From positions 1 through 64,000 of the forward strand of contig NZGG01000037.1 of the NCBI GenBank assembly GCA_002690865.1: DNA of 64,000 nucleotides, read 5' to 3'. Position 1 is the first letter of the stretch. Every line of letters begins with the position of its first letter. Under the pieces are notes generated by a model that made no database searches, was not told where the DNA came from, and was given only the letters and a program-made list of their open reading frames with translations. Source of the stretch: Gammaproteobacteria bacterium (GTDB taxonomy: Bacteria; Pseudomonadota; Gammaproteobacteria; Pseudomonadales; Azotimanducaceae). This document shows, in pieces, positions 46,561 to 59,062 of the stretch. The position numbers and the translations under genes were made by a program.

Positions 46561-46715
46561 CTCTTTGTAATACAGTTCTGAATAACAGAAATCGTCTACA
46601 TTCGTGTGCAAGCTGCGAGGCTGAGGTAGAGCTATTCGGGGAAGGGAATAATGAAGAAGTAGTAATCAACAAGTTAATCGAATTCATTAGACCAAAATTT
46701 GGTGAGGCCGAATGA
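46557..46715 (+). pseudogene. ptsO: PtsO (NPr)-like remnant with internal deletion, 52 codons
   Basis: MTLCNTVLNNRNRLHSCAS (HPr N-terminus-like) joined in frame to CEAEVELFGEGNNEEVVINKLIEFIRPKFGEAE (HPr C-terminus-like); conserved position after rapZ with ATGA overlap. Confidence 0.72.
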
Positions 46716-47224
46716 CTGAATGTAAATCCTTAGGTAATAGTAAAGAAGAAGCCATCCCAAATATCAGTAAATCTCAACAGAAGAAGGAGTTATCGGACCT
46801 AAGAGATATAGCTCAACAACTAATCAATTTACCAGAGAGAAAAATTCGCTTGCTAGGAGTAGAAGAAATCACTCATGCAGTCCTTGAGGCTAAAAAAATC
46901 ACCAAGACAAATGCCAAGAAACGTCAAGTCCAATACATCGCAAAGCTCATCCATAAAAGCGAACCACAATTGATCGAAGAATTTAAGGATCTTTTCAACC
47001 ATCGTAGCACCAAAAAAAGACAACAACGAATAGAGCGATGGAGACATGGCTTGCTCACCGACAAGGGTGAAACATTTTCAACAATCGTTACTAACCACCC
47101 AAATATAAACCGCCAATATCTGCAACAACTTGTCCGTAAGGCTGCTTTAGAGAAGCATTCAGAACAAATCGGGAGTACTTATAAAAAACTTTTTCAATTT
47201 CTTAAAGAAATAGATAGTCATTGA
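46712..47224 (+). CDS. darP: Ribosome biogenesis factor DarP (YjgA/DUF615)
   Basis: SKSQQKKELSDLRDIAQQLINLPE...AKKRQVQYIAKLIHK. Confidence 0.94.
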   Translation: MTECKSLGNSKEEAIPNISKSQQKKELSDLRDIAQQLINLPERKIRLLGVEEITHAVLEAKKITKTNAKKRQVQYIAKLIHKSEPQLIEEFKDLFNHRSTKKRQQRIERWRHGLLTDKGETFSTIVTNHPNINRQYLQQLVRKAALEKHSEQIGSTYKKLFQFLKEIDSH

Positions 47225-50200
47225 ATAGGACTAGTTCTTGTCCCAAGACTATTATTGAAGAGAGAATGCAGCTCAATTTTTGGAGACTCTATGGTTCCAC
47301 TAACAGTATATTTTGCGCTGCTCGCCTGATTTATTTGAGATTTGAGTATTTTTTGCGCTAATAAAACACCAAGTCCTGCGAGCGGTCCGGTTGCAATAGC
47401 ACTGTACGCTGCATACCAGGGTAGATTTCTGCTCACAAGTAAAGTAACGATCATATCATTATCGAGTTCTCGTGTATTAAGATCTACTGAGCCAGCAAGT
47501 TTAAAAGTACTACTCGAACCCTCAATAACTATTGGCTCGAGTATACTCATCTTCCCTTTTTTGTAATCCAAAGATCCTTGTATGCCATGGAAACTCCATC
47601 CTTTTGACACTACATCTGAGAAATCAAAACTTAGCCTCCTCCCAATTTGAGCAAAATCAAAAACCCCCAATAACTTCAATGCTGCTCCTGGATCAGCTTG
47701 GACAAAACGACCTTTGCCATTCAGTAGTTTAATCTGGCCTTCTGCCACAGCCATATCGATAGCTGCAGGACTACCATCCCACACAAGGGATGCCGAAAGA
47801 TTAAAGTTACTCCCTTCCACACTGGATGCGTAACCCCATTTTTCCAAAGCTATACCTAAATCTTCTATCCAGATATTACCCTCAAAAGAAGAAGCAGATT
47901 GCTTATCATAAGTCCAATCAATTCTAGAACCTTCTGTCAGAGAAACTCCCTTAACTCGACCTTTTAAGTCTATTAGGCTGAGCCCAGTTTCATCCGGTCT
48001 CAACTCGAATGACCAACGACCAAATTCCTCATCACCATAAAAGAGTTCCTTAATCGTAAACTTTGTACCTGCCAATTCCTGAGGTAATAAATTTCCTAAG
48101 GGATTAGTAGCTCCGCCAGCTCGCGGAAATCTAAGCCTATCTAAATTAACTACAACAGAAGCCTCACCATCATCAGGGATAATTATCTCACCTGAGAGAT
48201 CTTCGTTGACCAGAAAAGCACTCCATGCACCAGACAGTCTTTTGACGTTAGCTTTTATGCCAAAGAGTGGTAATGAATAGAGATTCAAACAATCAATATC
48301 TAATGAAATTAACTGGCTATTATCCCTAAACATAGACTTCAAAGACTGGTCTGAAATATTCTCCATGTCTAAAAAAAACTGATGCCAGTCTTCATAGTCA
48401 GCCTGCTCAAGAATACCAGTCACTACTAACGAATCATATGATACTTCACTATTTTCGGTTGGTCCGACATGAAGACGTCCACCAGTGACTAAAGCGTTAT
48501 CCGTTAAAAGAGAAGCACTCAGTTCGCCCAGACTAAAATTGAGTTTAGAACCCGTCTCTAAAAATTCTTCGCGGTAAAACAGAGTCCGCTCGGTTGTTTC
48601 ATTCTTTCCAAAGGGAGCGGGTAAATTAATTTCTATTCCACTGAGATTTGACGTAGCTTCCAAATAACTTCCTTCGGTATTGTTCCCAAAAGGGATGTGC
48701 AAAGACGCACTATATGTCGACTCCCCTTTAAATCTGCTTAATATAGGTTGTCCAGACCATTCGTAGAGATCAATTACATCGATCGTCCCTTCCATATCAA
48801 CTAGTACTTCCTCAGATTGATTTCTTAATTCTGTAGTAATACTGCCAAAGATCTCTTCACCAAAAAGATTACCTGTAAATCTTGAAGAGTTGAGCCCTGA
48901 GTACGACTCATAGCGAAAATTTCCGTTTATCTTCTCTATCGTTATATTTTGATCAGCGAAACTAAAATCATTATCAGCAAGGCTGATAGACACATCAGTA
49001 TAAATTTCATCGTCCTCCAAAGGCACAAGAGGGATCTCTAATTTCACTGTGCCCCAAAGTTTACCTGTACCCGACCAATGTTTGGATACATTCATTATTT
49101 TATCTGCAATCGGCGTCTCATTTAGAACACGAACCCCATCAAATAGAGAACCTTTAATATCTGCTGAAAGCACAAAATTTTTGGCCTCCTTTCCATAAGG
49201 AATTCTTATATTAACTTTCGCGTTTTCCAGATTAGAATCATGAATTTTTGCATTGCCATTGTTAGAAAATACACCGGCATTATTGATATAGAACAAAGCA
49301 TTTAAGTCTGAAAGCTCTGGCCATTCCGGATGATATCTAAGATCCACATCACGTAGTCGAAAGTAGCTTTCAAATATTTTGTTTATCTTCGGGGAATTTT
49401 TAGACAGAGCCCCGTGGAATAGGAGCCCACTCTCTTCCACCTCGCCTGCTATTACCGCAGCATCTAGCCAACTTAATAATCGAGGAGATAATGTATTAGG
49501 AAGATAACGATTGGACTCGAGCAGCTTACTTTCATGAACACTCATGAGTAATGCCCAAGTATGTTCCCCTTCATCTCTGGGAAGATTCAGCTTTACTTTT
49601 CCAAAAGCTTTGAGGCCTTCGTGTGAAAACTCAACCAATCCGCTACTAATTCTTAGAACTTCCGCATCATTTTGATATAACATCCGTCCTCTAACAGCAT
49701 CGAAAGGCCAAACCTCATTAAAATGAGATTTAAAATTCAGATAAAAATCCTCGTTATCGATATCTACAAAACCTCTATCAGAATTCATAGAAATCAAACC
49801 ACTTAGATTCCTCATCTTAGGAAAACCAAGGTAAGAACCAAACTCTGCACTATCCAATAAACTGACCAGCTGATACTCTGACTTAGGTTTTTCTGCATCT
49901 AAATAAACGAAAGTCTCCCTTAGTGAACCAGCGGGAGATATTGATTCTATTGCTTTTAGGATTTTTTTAGAGGCCACTCTGGACCCAAGATTAAGTAGTG
50001 ATGATGATAATTGGCCAAGATCCAACACTGGTATCATGAAACCAACTTGACTTAAATTAGAGGACAAAGCTCCGTGCAAGTCTTTAATAATAAACACTTT
50101 ATCATCTACTTCAATATTTATCTCATTCCCAGAAATCTTGAATTGATCCTCCGATACTTTAAGATCTAGCGCGAAATCTCCCGCTACTGCAAGTTTTTCT

Positions 50201-51042
50201 GCGTCACTACCTAAGAGCGAAGCTTCAATATCAATACTACTAACGATGCCTTTATCTTCTCGATTGAGAGAAATCCAAAATTGACTATCGATCGAGATAT
50301 TTGCAAATCGACGGTTTATCTCGGTTAGATAACTTGCATGCTCTAAACCAGTACCAGTAATATCCACATAAAAATCTCCCTCGAAATCCTTCTTTTTTTG
50401 GCTTCCACTGTAATTACCTAGTAAGGTTATAGAGGCTTTAAATTTTGTATCCTTACTTCGGATCTGAAGAGGTGCTGAAACTCTCCTTACCCCGTTATTC
50501 GCTGATTGAAGAATTAGATCTTGAGTTGAAAGAATATAATCATTTCGGATGCCTTTTAGTTTAACTTCTAGTTGATCAATCCAAGCGGTACTTAAGTAAG
50601 GAAGGGAACTCAAAAGCAACTCGGGATCAAAAAATTTTGAAGAATCCGGAAAGCCATCAATATTCCATTTTCCAGGAGACCTTTCCTCTAGAAAAATCTT
50701 TAGACCCCTCAAATCAATACTAGTAATAACCACAGTGCGCTCTATAAGGCTATTTAATATGCCAATCTGAAAAGTTACATGATCGAAAGAAGTTGATTCC
50801 CCCAAAAGAACACCATTAAGGACGATCTCTGGATCAAAGTAGTCCCAATGACCATTGATAGAAGCGATCTTTAGATCAACATCGAATCTCTCCTCGAGCC
50901 AATAGACAAGATCATCTCGATATACATCACTCAAACTTAAAACAATACGCCCTATACTTACGTATATAGCTGCTACAATTAGGAAGACTAAAATCCCAAA
51001 CTGGAGACTGCGAACCGTATATTTAAATAGCTCTCGACGCAT
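47218..51042 (-). CDS. yhdP: YhdP family AsmA-like protein
   Basis: 1274 aa, N-terminal TM, late GKGRFVQADPGAALKLLGVFDFAQIGRRLSFDFSDV block; position beside rng. Confidence 0.94.
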   Translation of the reverse strand: MRRELFKYTVRSLQFGILVFLIVAAIYVSIGRIVLSLSDVYRDDLVYWLEERFDVDLKIASINGHWDYFDPEIVLNGVLLGESTSFDHVTFQIGILNSLIERTVVITSIDLRGLKIFLEERSPGKWNIDGFPDSSKFFDPELLLSSLPYLSTAWIDQLEVKLKGIRNDYILSTQDLILQSANNGVRRVSAPLQIRSKDTKFKASITLLGNYSGSQKKKDFEGDFYVDITGTGLEHASYLTEINRRFANISIDSQFWISLNREDKGIVSSIDIEASLLGSDAEKLAVAGDFALDLKVSEDQFKISGNEINIEVDDKVFIIKDLHGALSSNLSQVGFMIPVLDLGQLSSSLLNLGSRVASKKILKAIESISPAGSLRETFVYLDAEKPKSEYQLVSLLDSAEFGSYLGFPKMRNLSGLISMNSDRGFVDIDNEDFYLNFKSHFNEVWPFDAVRGRMLYQNDAEVLRISSGLVEFSHEGLKAFGKVKLNLPRDEGEHTWALLMSVHESKLLESNRYLPNTLSPRLLSWLDAAVIAGEVEESGLLFHGALSKNSPKINKIFESYFRLRDVDLRYHPEWPELSDLNALFYINNAGVFSNNGNAKIHDSNLENAKVNIRIPYGKEAKNFVLSADIKGSLFDGVRVLNETPIADKIMNVSKHWSGTGKLWGTVKLEIPLVPLEDDEIYTDVSISLADNDFSFADQNITIEKINGNFRYESYSGLNSSRFTGNLFGEEIFGSITTELRNQSEEVLVDMEGTIDVIDLYEWSGQPILSRFKGESTYSASLHIPFGNNTEGSYLEATSNLSGIEINLPAPFGKNETTERTLFYREEFLETGSKLNFSLGELSASLLTDNALVTGGRLHVGPTENSEVSYDSLVVTGILEQADYEDWHQFFLDMENISDQSLKSMFRDNSQLISLDIDCLNLYSLPLFGIKANVKRLSGAWSAFLVNEDLSGEIIIPDDGEASVVVNLDRLRFPRAGGATNPLGNLLPQELAGTKFTIKELFYGDEEFGRWSFELRPDETGLSLIDLKGRVKGVSLTEGSRIDWTYDKQSASSFEGNIWIEDLGIALEKWGYASSVEGSNFNLSASLVWDGSPAAIDMAVAEGQIKLLNGKGRFVQADPGAALKLLGVFDFAQIGRRLSFDFSDVVSKGWSFHGIQGSLDYKKGKMSILEPIVIEGSSSTFKLAGSVDLNTRELDNDMIVTLLVSRNLPWYAAYSAIATGPLAGLGVLLAQKILKSQINQASSAKYTVSGTIESPKIELHSLFNNSLGTRTSPIQ

Positions 51043-51053
51043 ATGTTTCCTCG

Positions 51054-52526
51054 CTAAATAGATATCCCAATAACGTCAAATTGCTCTTGGTTATAGCTGG
51101 CTTCTCCACGTAACCGTATCTCTATGCCTAAAGCTTTTGATAAAAGATCAATCCGGTTAGGATCACTATTGATTAGCTCATCAACTATCAACTCTGATGC
51201 CGTAATCAAACACGCCTCTTTATATCGCCCAGCTCTGCGACGGATTTCATTTAATATTTCTAAACACACAGTATCGGCTGTTTTCACAAAACCGCGACCT
51301 CTGCAACACTCGCATGGCTCACACATAACACTGATAAGACTCGACCCATCACGTTTTCGTGTCAATTCAACAAGACCAAAATCCGAAATCTGGGAGAGAT
51401 TCCATTTCACTCTATCGGCTTGTTGACCTTTCTTTAAGATTCGAACCACCTGCTCTTTATAAGCTTCATTTTCCATATCAATGAAGTCAATAACTACGAC
51501 CCCACCTATATTTCTCAGCCTCAACTGCCAAGGTATTAAAGAAGCAGCTTCTAAATTCGTTATGAAAATTGTCTCTTCATGATCTTTACGTCCAACAAAT
51601 ACGCCAGTATTAACATCTATTGTCGTCATAGCCTCAGTCTGCTCAATAACTAAATAACCACCAGATTTAAGCGGTACACGTTGCTCTATAGCCGAGCTGA
51701 TTTGATCTTCTAACTTATGGAGATCAAAAAGCGGCTCTTCATCAACAGCAAGTTCTAATATTTTAGATTTAGAGGGAATAAATTCGGCGATGAAACCCTC
51801 AAGAGAATCCATAGTCTCTTGTCTATCTACGCGAATTCGCGTTGTCTGATCGCACACGGTATCGCGAACAACACGCAAAGGTAGAGGAAGGTCCTTATAT
51901 ATTTGAGAAGGGGAAATTGCTTTTTTACTTTTATCAAGAACTTTCGACCATCTATCTATAAGTAACTTAGCATCCTTGTGTATATCATATATATCGACAT
52001 TCTCTGCTGCGGTTCGCACAATGAACCCATCTTGGTTTTCCAAGATCAATAGGATCGCATCCTTCAATCTTTCACATTCTTTTTGGTCTTCAATCCGTTG
52101 GGAAATTACCACTTGGGAGGAGTAGGGCATATAAACCAAATATCTCGAAGCTAAAGAAATATTAGATGTGACAGACTGAGACTTATTCCCGCTTGGTTCC
52201 TTGGTCACCTGTACCAATAGCTCTTGACCTTCATGCAAGAGCTCGAATATTGGTCGCCTAGTATATTTCAAATTTTCCTTAGTAAATATGACTGAGGCAG
52301 AGTTTAATACGTCTTTGGTATGAATGAACGCGTCTCTCTCATTACCAATATCTATGAAGGCGCCACCCATTCCCGGCAAAACTCTCGTCACTTTACCCTT
52401 ATAAATGTTTCCAATAGTTCCGGGGTTATGGGTGCGTTCGATAAAGATATCGCGTAATAGCCCTCGCTCTGCAATAGCGATACGACACCCGCTTTGTGTT
52501 GCATTTATAAAAATTTCTTCCTCCAC
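51054..52526 (-). CDS. rng: Ribonuclease G
   Basis: GNIYKGKVTRVLPGMGGAFIDIG, SGGYLVIEQTEAMTTIDVNTG, GGVVVIDFIDM. Confidence 0.97.
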   Translation of the reverse strand: MEEEIFINATQSGCRIAIAERGLLRDIFIERTHNPGTIGNIYKGKVTRVLPGMGGAFIDIGNERDAFIHTKDVLNSASVIFTKENLKYTRRPIFELLHEGQELLVQVTKEPSGNKSQSVTSNISLASRYLVYMPYSSQVVISQRIEDQKECERLKDAILLILENQDGFIVRTAAENVDIYDIHKDAKLLIDRWSKVLDKSKKAISPSQIYKDLPLPLRVVRDTVCDQTTRIRVDRQETMDSLEGFIAEFIPSKSKILELAVDEEPLFDLHKLEDQISSAIEQRVPLKSGGYLVIEQTEAMTTIDVNTGVFVGRKDHEETIFITNLEAASLIPWQLRLRNIGGVVVIDFIDMENEAYKEQVVRILKKGQQADRVKWNLSQISDFGLVELTRKRDGSSLISVMCEPCECCRGRGFVKTADTVCLEILNEIRRRAGRYKEACLITASELIVDELINSDPNRIDLLSKALGIEIRLRGEASYNQEQFDVIGISI

Positions 52527-52544
52527 CTTTACTATACTCCCTCT

Positions 52545-53120
52545 CTAAGTAAAACAGTCTATCCCTAGCTGCTTTAGAACATCTGCAGTTTCCATGAGTG
52601 GAAGTCCAACAACGTTGCTGTAACTTCCCTCTATCGCGCTTACAAAAACAGCGCCTTTACCCTGGATCCCATAGGAACCTGCCTTATCTCTTGGTTCCCC
52701 AGTCATCCAGTAGGCTTCTATCTCATCATCACTTAGTCCTCGAAATTTAACTTTGGTTTCTACTGAAAAGAATTTTTCATGGCTTTTCTTTGTCAAAACG
52801 ACTCCTGTTAAAACTTTATGCGTTCGTCCGGATAAAATCTTTAGCATACTTAAACCATCTTCTTTACTTTTTGGTTTGCCCAGAACTTTACTTTCACAAA
52901 TCACAACCGTATCTGCTGATAAAATCACGTGATCATCATCTAATTTATTGCGAATCTCAGAGTTTTTTTCCCGCGCCATACGCTCAATAAAATCAGTCGC
53001 ACTTTCTAACGGATTTAGAATTTCATTCACGTGAGGTTTAACAATGGAAAAAGAAAGTCCAAGTTGGAGAAGAAGATCAGCTCTCCGCGGGGAGGAAGAT
53101 GCGAGAACAAGTTTAATCAT
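52545..53120 (-). CDS. Maf/YhdE nucleotide pyrophosphatase
   Basis: LASSSPRRADLLLQLGLSF...LSADTVV...KAGSYGIQGKGA. Confidence 0.97.
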   Translation of the reverse strand: MIKLVLASSSPRRADLLLQLGLSFSIVKPHVNEILNPLESATDFIERMAREKNSEIRNKLDDDHVILSADTVVICESKVLGKPKSKEDGLSMLKILSGRTHKVLTGVVLTKKSHEKFFSVETKVKFRGLSDDEIEAYWMTGEPRDKAGSYGIQGKGAVFVSAIEGSYSNVVGLPLMETADVLKQLGIDCFT

Positions 53121-53201
53121 GCGATCAAAACACCTACACGATAAAAGATTCTATACCTCCTGAGATTAACCCAGCGAATATTTATGGAATACCAGAGCCG
53201 C

Positions 53202-53687
53202 TCAGATAACGTTAAATCGCCTTCGCACTGACCTAAGACTCATAAATATCCACGGCCACATCAAAGAACTTATAACAGAAGGCAGGAAATACCAGCTTGT
53301 CCATTCGACCACCCCCGTAATTCGAACTGCCCAAAAATTTAGAATTTGACTTAGAAGAATAATCACAAAGACAAACAGACTTTGTTGCCAGATAGACATC
53401 ATCCGCAAACGCTGGTATAAAGTATATGAGATATAGGCAACCAACATGTAAATAAGTGCGTGCTGTCCCAACAAACTTCCTAGTAATACATCAGTTAACA
53501 TACCGATAATCCACGCGATCCTCATCCCAATTCTCTTGGGCAAAGCAATAACCCAATAAATAAGCACTAGAGTAATCCATTCTGGCCTCACATAAGCTAC
53601 TTCTATAGGTGCTGATTGTGGCAAACTCACGACTGACAAAATCATGGCCAAGAGAAACGTTGACGCAATAATTAGCTGGCTAGACAT
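53202..53687 (-). CDS. mreD: Rod shape-determining protein MreD
   Basis: Polytopic 161-aa protein; RPEWITLVLIYWVIALPKRIG...GMLTDVLLGSLLGQHAL. Confidence 0.94.
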   Translation of the reverse strand: MSSQLIIASTFLLAMILSVVSLPQSAPIEVAYVRPEWITLVLIYWVIALPKRIGMRIAWIIGMLTDVLLGSLLGQHALIYMLVAYISYTLYQRLRMMSIWQQSLFVFVIILLSQILNFWAVRITGVVEWTSWYFLPSVISSLMWPWIFMSLRSVRRRFNVI

Positions 53688-53694
53688 TCATATA

Positions 53695-54483
53695 TCAATC
53701 AAGATTTTTATCATAAAATTTCTCCGACGGGCTGTACTGATTGTCTTCTGTAAAAACCAACAGAACATACCGACCGCGATCAAGCAAAGCACTTGGAACG
53801 GCAGTAACGAACGCAAAAGGGTTCCCCAATTGACTCTCAAATTTATTCACAATGGCCACGGGGTATCCGGCAGGGAATCTACCACCCAAGCCTGAGCTTA
53901 TTAATAAATCTCCTGCAAGGATATCTGCGGAGTTTTGCACAAACATCAAATTCAAGTGGCTCGTCGCTCCGCTACCCTGGGCAACTAACCTTAGATTACT
54001 ACGCGCCACCTGAACAGGCACAGAGTGCGAAGGATCACTTATTAGTAATACTCTGGAAGTATATCTGCTCACGCTGATCACTTGACCCATTAAACCTTGT
54101 GCATCAAGGATTGACTGTCCTATAAACGTCCCATTGACAGCGCCCTTGTCGATTATAACCTCGTGAGTTTTGGGATCAGGATCGATACCAATTAATTCAG
54201 CAACAACCACATTGTCCTGTGATTTCTCAGCCGAACCGAGAAGGATCCTAAGCCTATTATTTTCTGCAGTTAATGCCCGCATCTTTTGAGTTTGTGCTCT
54301 CAGTAAGAGATGAGTTTGATCTAGTCGAGTTATTTCCTGAATAAGAGCTTTCCTAGTGGAAGTTGCAACCGAAAGATATTCCAATGTTTTTGCGGGAAAG
54401 TCTGCGGCCACTATTACAGGGGTAACGACCGTTGTCAGACTGGCTCTTACTAATTCTAGCCAACTAGTCCAATGATCAACCAA
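53695..54483 (-). CDS. mreC: Rod shape-determining protein MreC
   Basis: VIDKGAVNGTFIGQSILDAQGLMGQVISV...SGLGGRFPAGYPVA. Confidence 0.95.
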   Translation of the reverse strand: MVDHWTSWLELVRASLTTVVTPVIVAADFPAKTLEYLSVATSTRKALIQEITRLDQTHLLLRAQTQKMRALTAENNRLRILLGSAEKSQDNVVVAELIGIDPDPKTHEVIIDKGAVNGTFIGQSILDAQGLMGQVISVSRYTSRVLLISDPSHSVPVQVARSNLRLVAQGSGATSHLNLMFVQNSADILAGDLLISSGLGGRFPAGYPVAIVNKFESQLGNPFAFVTAVPSALLDRGRYVLLVFTEDNQYSPSEKFYDKNLD

Positions 54484-54590
54484 GAATAGACACAGAGATA
54501 AAACAGCTAACGTAAGAACACTGGAATTGATTTTAGGTTCTTCTAAAAATAAGGATTTAATCGCTGCATCCCCATGGACAAATATTTATA

Positions 54591-55727
<1,137 letters not shown>

Positions 55728-55875
55728 CTAAGGTAAGTGTATCATTTCACGAATTTTGCATACAACCTAAGTTTATAGTAGGGGCTTAACTCTAAAAATA
55801 GTAACTAGATGCCATTTGCAGATTCATGCAAACCTCATTACGATTCTAAGTAATAAATCAAAGAGGAGATAGAGA

Positions 55876-56163
55876 TTGAAAATAGAGGATTACATCGTCG
55901 AAAATATCGCCGAATTAACCCAATTAAAGTTCTCGCCAGGGGAATTATCCTCAATTGGCAATAAAATGTCAGAAATCCTTGAACTAGTTGAAGATATGCA
56001 GACAGTTGATACAACTGGGGTGGAACCAATGTCTAATCCGCTAGATGCGACCCAAATACTGCGCCCTGATATCGCAACATCAGAAAACCGTAGAGATGTA
56101 TATCAACGCTCTGCTCCGGAAACTCGTGATGGCCTATACCTTGTACCCAAAGTAATAGACTAA
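55876..56163 (+). CDS. gatC: Asp-tRNA(Asn)/Glu-tRNA(Gln) amidotransferase subunit C
   Basis: [12 protein letters not shown]...[14 protein letters not shown]; gatCAB order; TTG start. Confidence 0.95.
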   Translation: MKIEDYIVENIAELTQLKFSPGELSSIGNKMSEILELVEDMQTVDTTGVEPMSNPLDATQILRPDIATSENRRDVYQRSAPETRDGLYLVPKVID

Positions 56164-57632
56164 TGATGCATAATGAAAGTATTACAGAGCAGCTCCATGC
56201 GCTTAAAATCGGCAAATATAGCTCGAAAGAATTGACCGAAAACTATCTTTACCGTATTAAAAAGTTAAAAGATCTTAACTGTTATATAAGCGTACTAGAA
56301 GAATCTGCTTTACGAGCGGCAACTGACGCTGACCAAGCGAGGGCTAAAGGGAAAGCAGGGCTTTTAAGCGGAATACCAATCGCTCACAAAGATATATTTT
56401 GCACAAAAAATGTATCCACCACAGCTGGTAGTAAAATGCTTCACAACTATATCGCTCCTTTTGATGCAACAGTAGTTGCTAAAATTGCTGCCGCCGGGGC
56501 AGTCACTATAGGCAAAACGAACATGGATGAATTTGCTATGGGTTCAAGTAACGAAACTTCGTATTTTGGGCCAGTTAAAAACCCTTGGGATACAAGTAGA
56601 GTGCCTGGAGGATCTTCCGGAGGTTCAGCGGCAGCAGTAGCGGCTGGACTTTGCTCTGCAGCGACGGGAACTGATACTGGGGGATCCATTCGTCAACCGG
56701 CCGCCCATTGCGGTATCACCGGGCTCAAGCCCACTTACGGAAGGATTTCGCGCTGGGGGATGATCGCCTTTGCTTCAAGTCTTGATCAAGCTGGACCAAT
56801 GACGAGGACTGCGGAGGATGCGGCACTAATGCTAGCCTTAATGGCTGGGAATGACCCCAAGGATTCAACCTGTATAGGCGATGACGTTCCCACTTATTTA
56901 GAATACTTAAATAGCTCTCTTGATGGTTCCTGCATTGGTATTTGCGAAGATTTTTTCACCGACGGGCTCGAAGCAAAATCTGAGCAAGTAATACAAGAAG
57001 CAATTAAAATCTTCGAACATCTTGGTGCAAAAATTAAATCAATAAAATTACCTCATATTAGATATTCTGTTCCAGCATATTACGTAATTGCTCCAGCGGA
57101 AGCCTCTACAAACCTTTCTCGTTACGATGGGGTTCGCTTTGGCCACCGGTGTAAAGACCCCGAAAATCTAAATGATCTATTTAAGCGCTCACGTAGTGAA
57201 GGTTTTGGCAATGAAGTTAAAAGGCGAATAATGGTGGGAGCCTTCACCTTGTCGGCGGGTTACTATGATGCGTATTACAGACAAGCACAACAAATTCGGC
57301 GCTTAATCAAAAATGACTTTCAGCAAGCTTTTAAAGAGGTGGATTTCTTGATTGGACCCACAGCTCCCCAGACCGCTTTCCAACTGGGGGAGAAAACAGA
57401 TAGTCAAATAGAAATGTATCTGCAGGATATTTATACCATCGCCGGAAACCTCGCTGGACTGCCAGCCATGTCAATCCCCGTCGGGTTTTCCTCTAAACTT
57501 CCAGTTGGTCTGCAGTTGATTGGTAACTATTTGCAGGAAGGAACTATCCTTTCAGCGGCTCATCAGTATCAAAAGAGAACCGACTGGCATAAATGTGTAC
57601 CTGTGTTAGCAATCAATAAGGTTCAACCATGA
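56163..57632 (+). CDS. gatA: Aspartyl/glutamyl-tRNA amidotransferase subunit A
   Basis: Amidase signature [31 protein letters not shown]. Confidence 0.98.
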   Translation: MMHNESITEQLHALKIGKYSSKELTENYLYRIKKLKDLNCYISVLEESALRAATDADQARAKGKAGLLSGIPIAHKDIFCTKNVSTTAGSKMLHNYIAPFDATVVAKIAAAGAVTIGKTNMDEFAMGSSNETSYFGPVKNPWDTSRVPGGSSGGSAAAVAAGLCSAATGTDTGGSIRQPAAHCGITGLKPTYGRISRWGMIAFASSLDQAGPMTRTAEDAALMLALMAGNDPKDSTCIGDDVPTYLEYLNSSLDGSCIGICEDFFTDGLEAKSEQVIQEAIKIFEHLGAKIKSIKLPHIRYSVPAYYVIAPAEASTNLSRYDGVRFGHRCKDPENLNDLFKRSRSEGFGNEVKRRIMVGAFTLSAGYYDAYYRQAQQIRRLIKNDFQQAFKEVDFLIGPTAPQTAFQLGEKTDSQIEMYLQDIYTIAGNLAGLPAMSIPVGFSSKLPVGLQLIGNYLQEGTILSAAHQYQKRTDWHKCVPVLAINKVQP

Positions 57633-59062
57633 ACTGGGAGGCAATTATTGGGTTGGAGATCCACGTACAGTTACATACGAACTCTAAAATCTTTTCTGGG
57701 GCCAGCACAGCGTTTGGAGCGGAACCCAACACACAAGCGAGCGCAGTAGATTTAGGTTTGCCTGGGGTTTTACCTGTAGTCAACGAAGCAGTATATCCCA
57801 AAGCAGTTGCATTCGGACTAAGTATTGGAGCAGACATCTCTCGACTTTCTGTCTTTGATCGGAAGAATTATTTTTATCCCGATTTACCTAAAGGCTACCA
57901 AATAACCCAGATGGATAAACCAATTGTCTTAGGTGGATCCGTACAAATCTCGTTGGATGGTGGAACATTAAAAGAAATTCGCATCACTCGAGCTCACCTA
58001 GAAGAAGATGCTGGAAAATCATTACATGATGAGTTTCCTAGTAACACTGGTATAGATCTAAATCGCGCAGGTATACCACTCTTAGAAATAGTTTCTGAGC
58101 CAGACATGAGGACCGCCAAAGAAGCAGTGGCGTATGCACGCTATATTCATCAGTTGGTTACCTACCTTGGCGTTTCTGACGGGAACATGTCTGAAGGATC
58201 GTTACGTTGCGACGCCAATGTCTCTATACGGCCAATGGGCGGCACCAAAATGGGGACTCGGACCGAAACTAAGAATGTGAACTCCTTCAAATTTCTAGAA
58301 AATGCTATAAATTTTGAAATTACTAGACAAAGGGATGTTTTGGAATCTGGTGGACATATTATCCAGGAAACAAGGCTATATGATCCTGATCGTGACGAAA
58401 CACGATCAATGCGAAGCAAAGAAACTGCGATGGATTATCGTTACTTCCCGGAGCCAGATTTATTGCCCATCGCAATCGACGATGAGTATATCTTAGATAT
58501 AAAAAGCAAAATGCCGGAACTGCCGAGAGAAAAATCAGAACGATTTGAATCTGATTACGAAATAAGTAAAGCAGACGCAGATATTTTAGTGTCCGATCCC
58601 GCAATCGCAGACTATTTCGAAGCGGTCACAAAAATTTGTAGCGATGGGAAGCTAGTGGCAAATTGGGTTCGTGTGGAACTCCTCGGAAAAATTAATAAAG
58701 ACTCTATAGAAAACAAAGCTATCCCCGTGAGTGCAGAAGAACTTGGTAAACTACTAAATAGAATTAAGGATCAGACAATAAGCGGAAAGATAGCCAAGGA
58801 CATACTGAATATCTTATGGTCATCCCCAATGGTAAACGTGGATGATTACATCAATGAAAATGAGTTAAAACAAGTGTCCAATACCAGTTCACTGGAACCT
58901 CTAATTGAGGAAGTGCTCAAACAAAATCCTAAACAAGTAGAACAGTTTCGTCAGGGAAAAACAAAAGTTGTTGGATATTTTGTCGGACAGATCATGGAAA
59001 AAACATCAGGTAAAGCTAATCCTCAGCAAGTAAATCAATTAGTCTTAAAAAAACTAACTTAG
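57629..59062 (+). CDS. gatB: Aspartyl/glutamyl-tRNA amidotransferase subunit B
   Basis: [24 protein letters not shown]...[14 protein letters not shown]. Confidence 0.98.
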   Translation: MNWEAIIGLEIHVQLHTNSKIFSGASTAFGAEPNTQASAVDLGLPGVLPVVNEAVYPKAVAFGLSIGADISRLSVFDRKNYFYPDLPKGYQITQMDKPIVLGGSVQISLDGGTLKEIRITRAHLEEDAGKSLHDEFPSNTGIDLNRAGIPLLEIVSEPDMRTAKEAVAYARYIHQLVTYLGVSDGNMSEGSLRCDANVSIRPMGGTKMGTRTETKNVNSFKFLENAINFEITRQRDVLESGGHIIQETRLYDPDRDETRSMRSKETAMDYRYFPEPDLLPIAIDDEYILDIKSKMPELPREKSERFESDYEISKADADILVSDPAIADYFEAVTKICSDGKLVANWVRVELLGKINKDSIENKAIPVSAEELGKLLNRIKDQTISGKIAKDILNILWSSPMVNVDDYINENELKQVSNTSSLEPLIEEVLKQNPKQVEQFRQGKTKVVGYFVGQIMEKTSGKANPQQVNQLVLKKLT

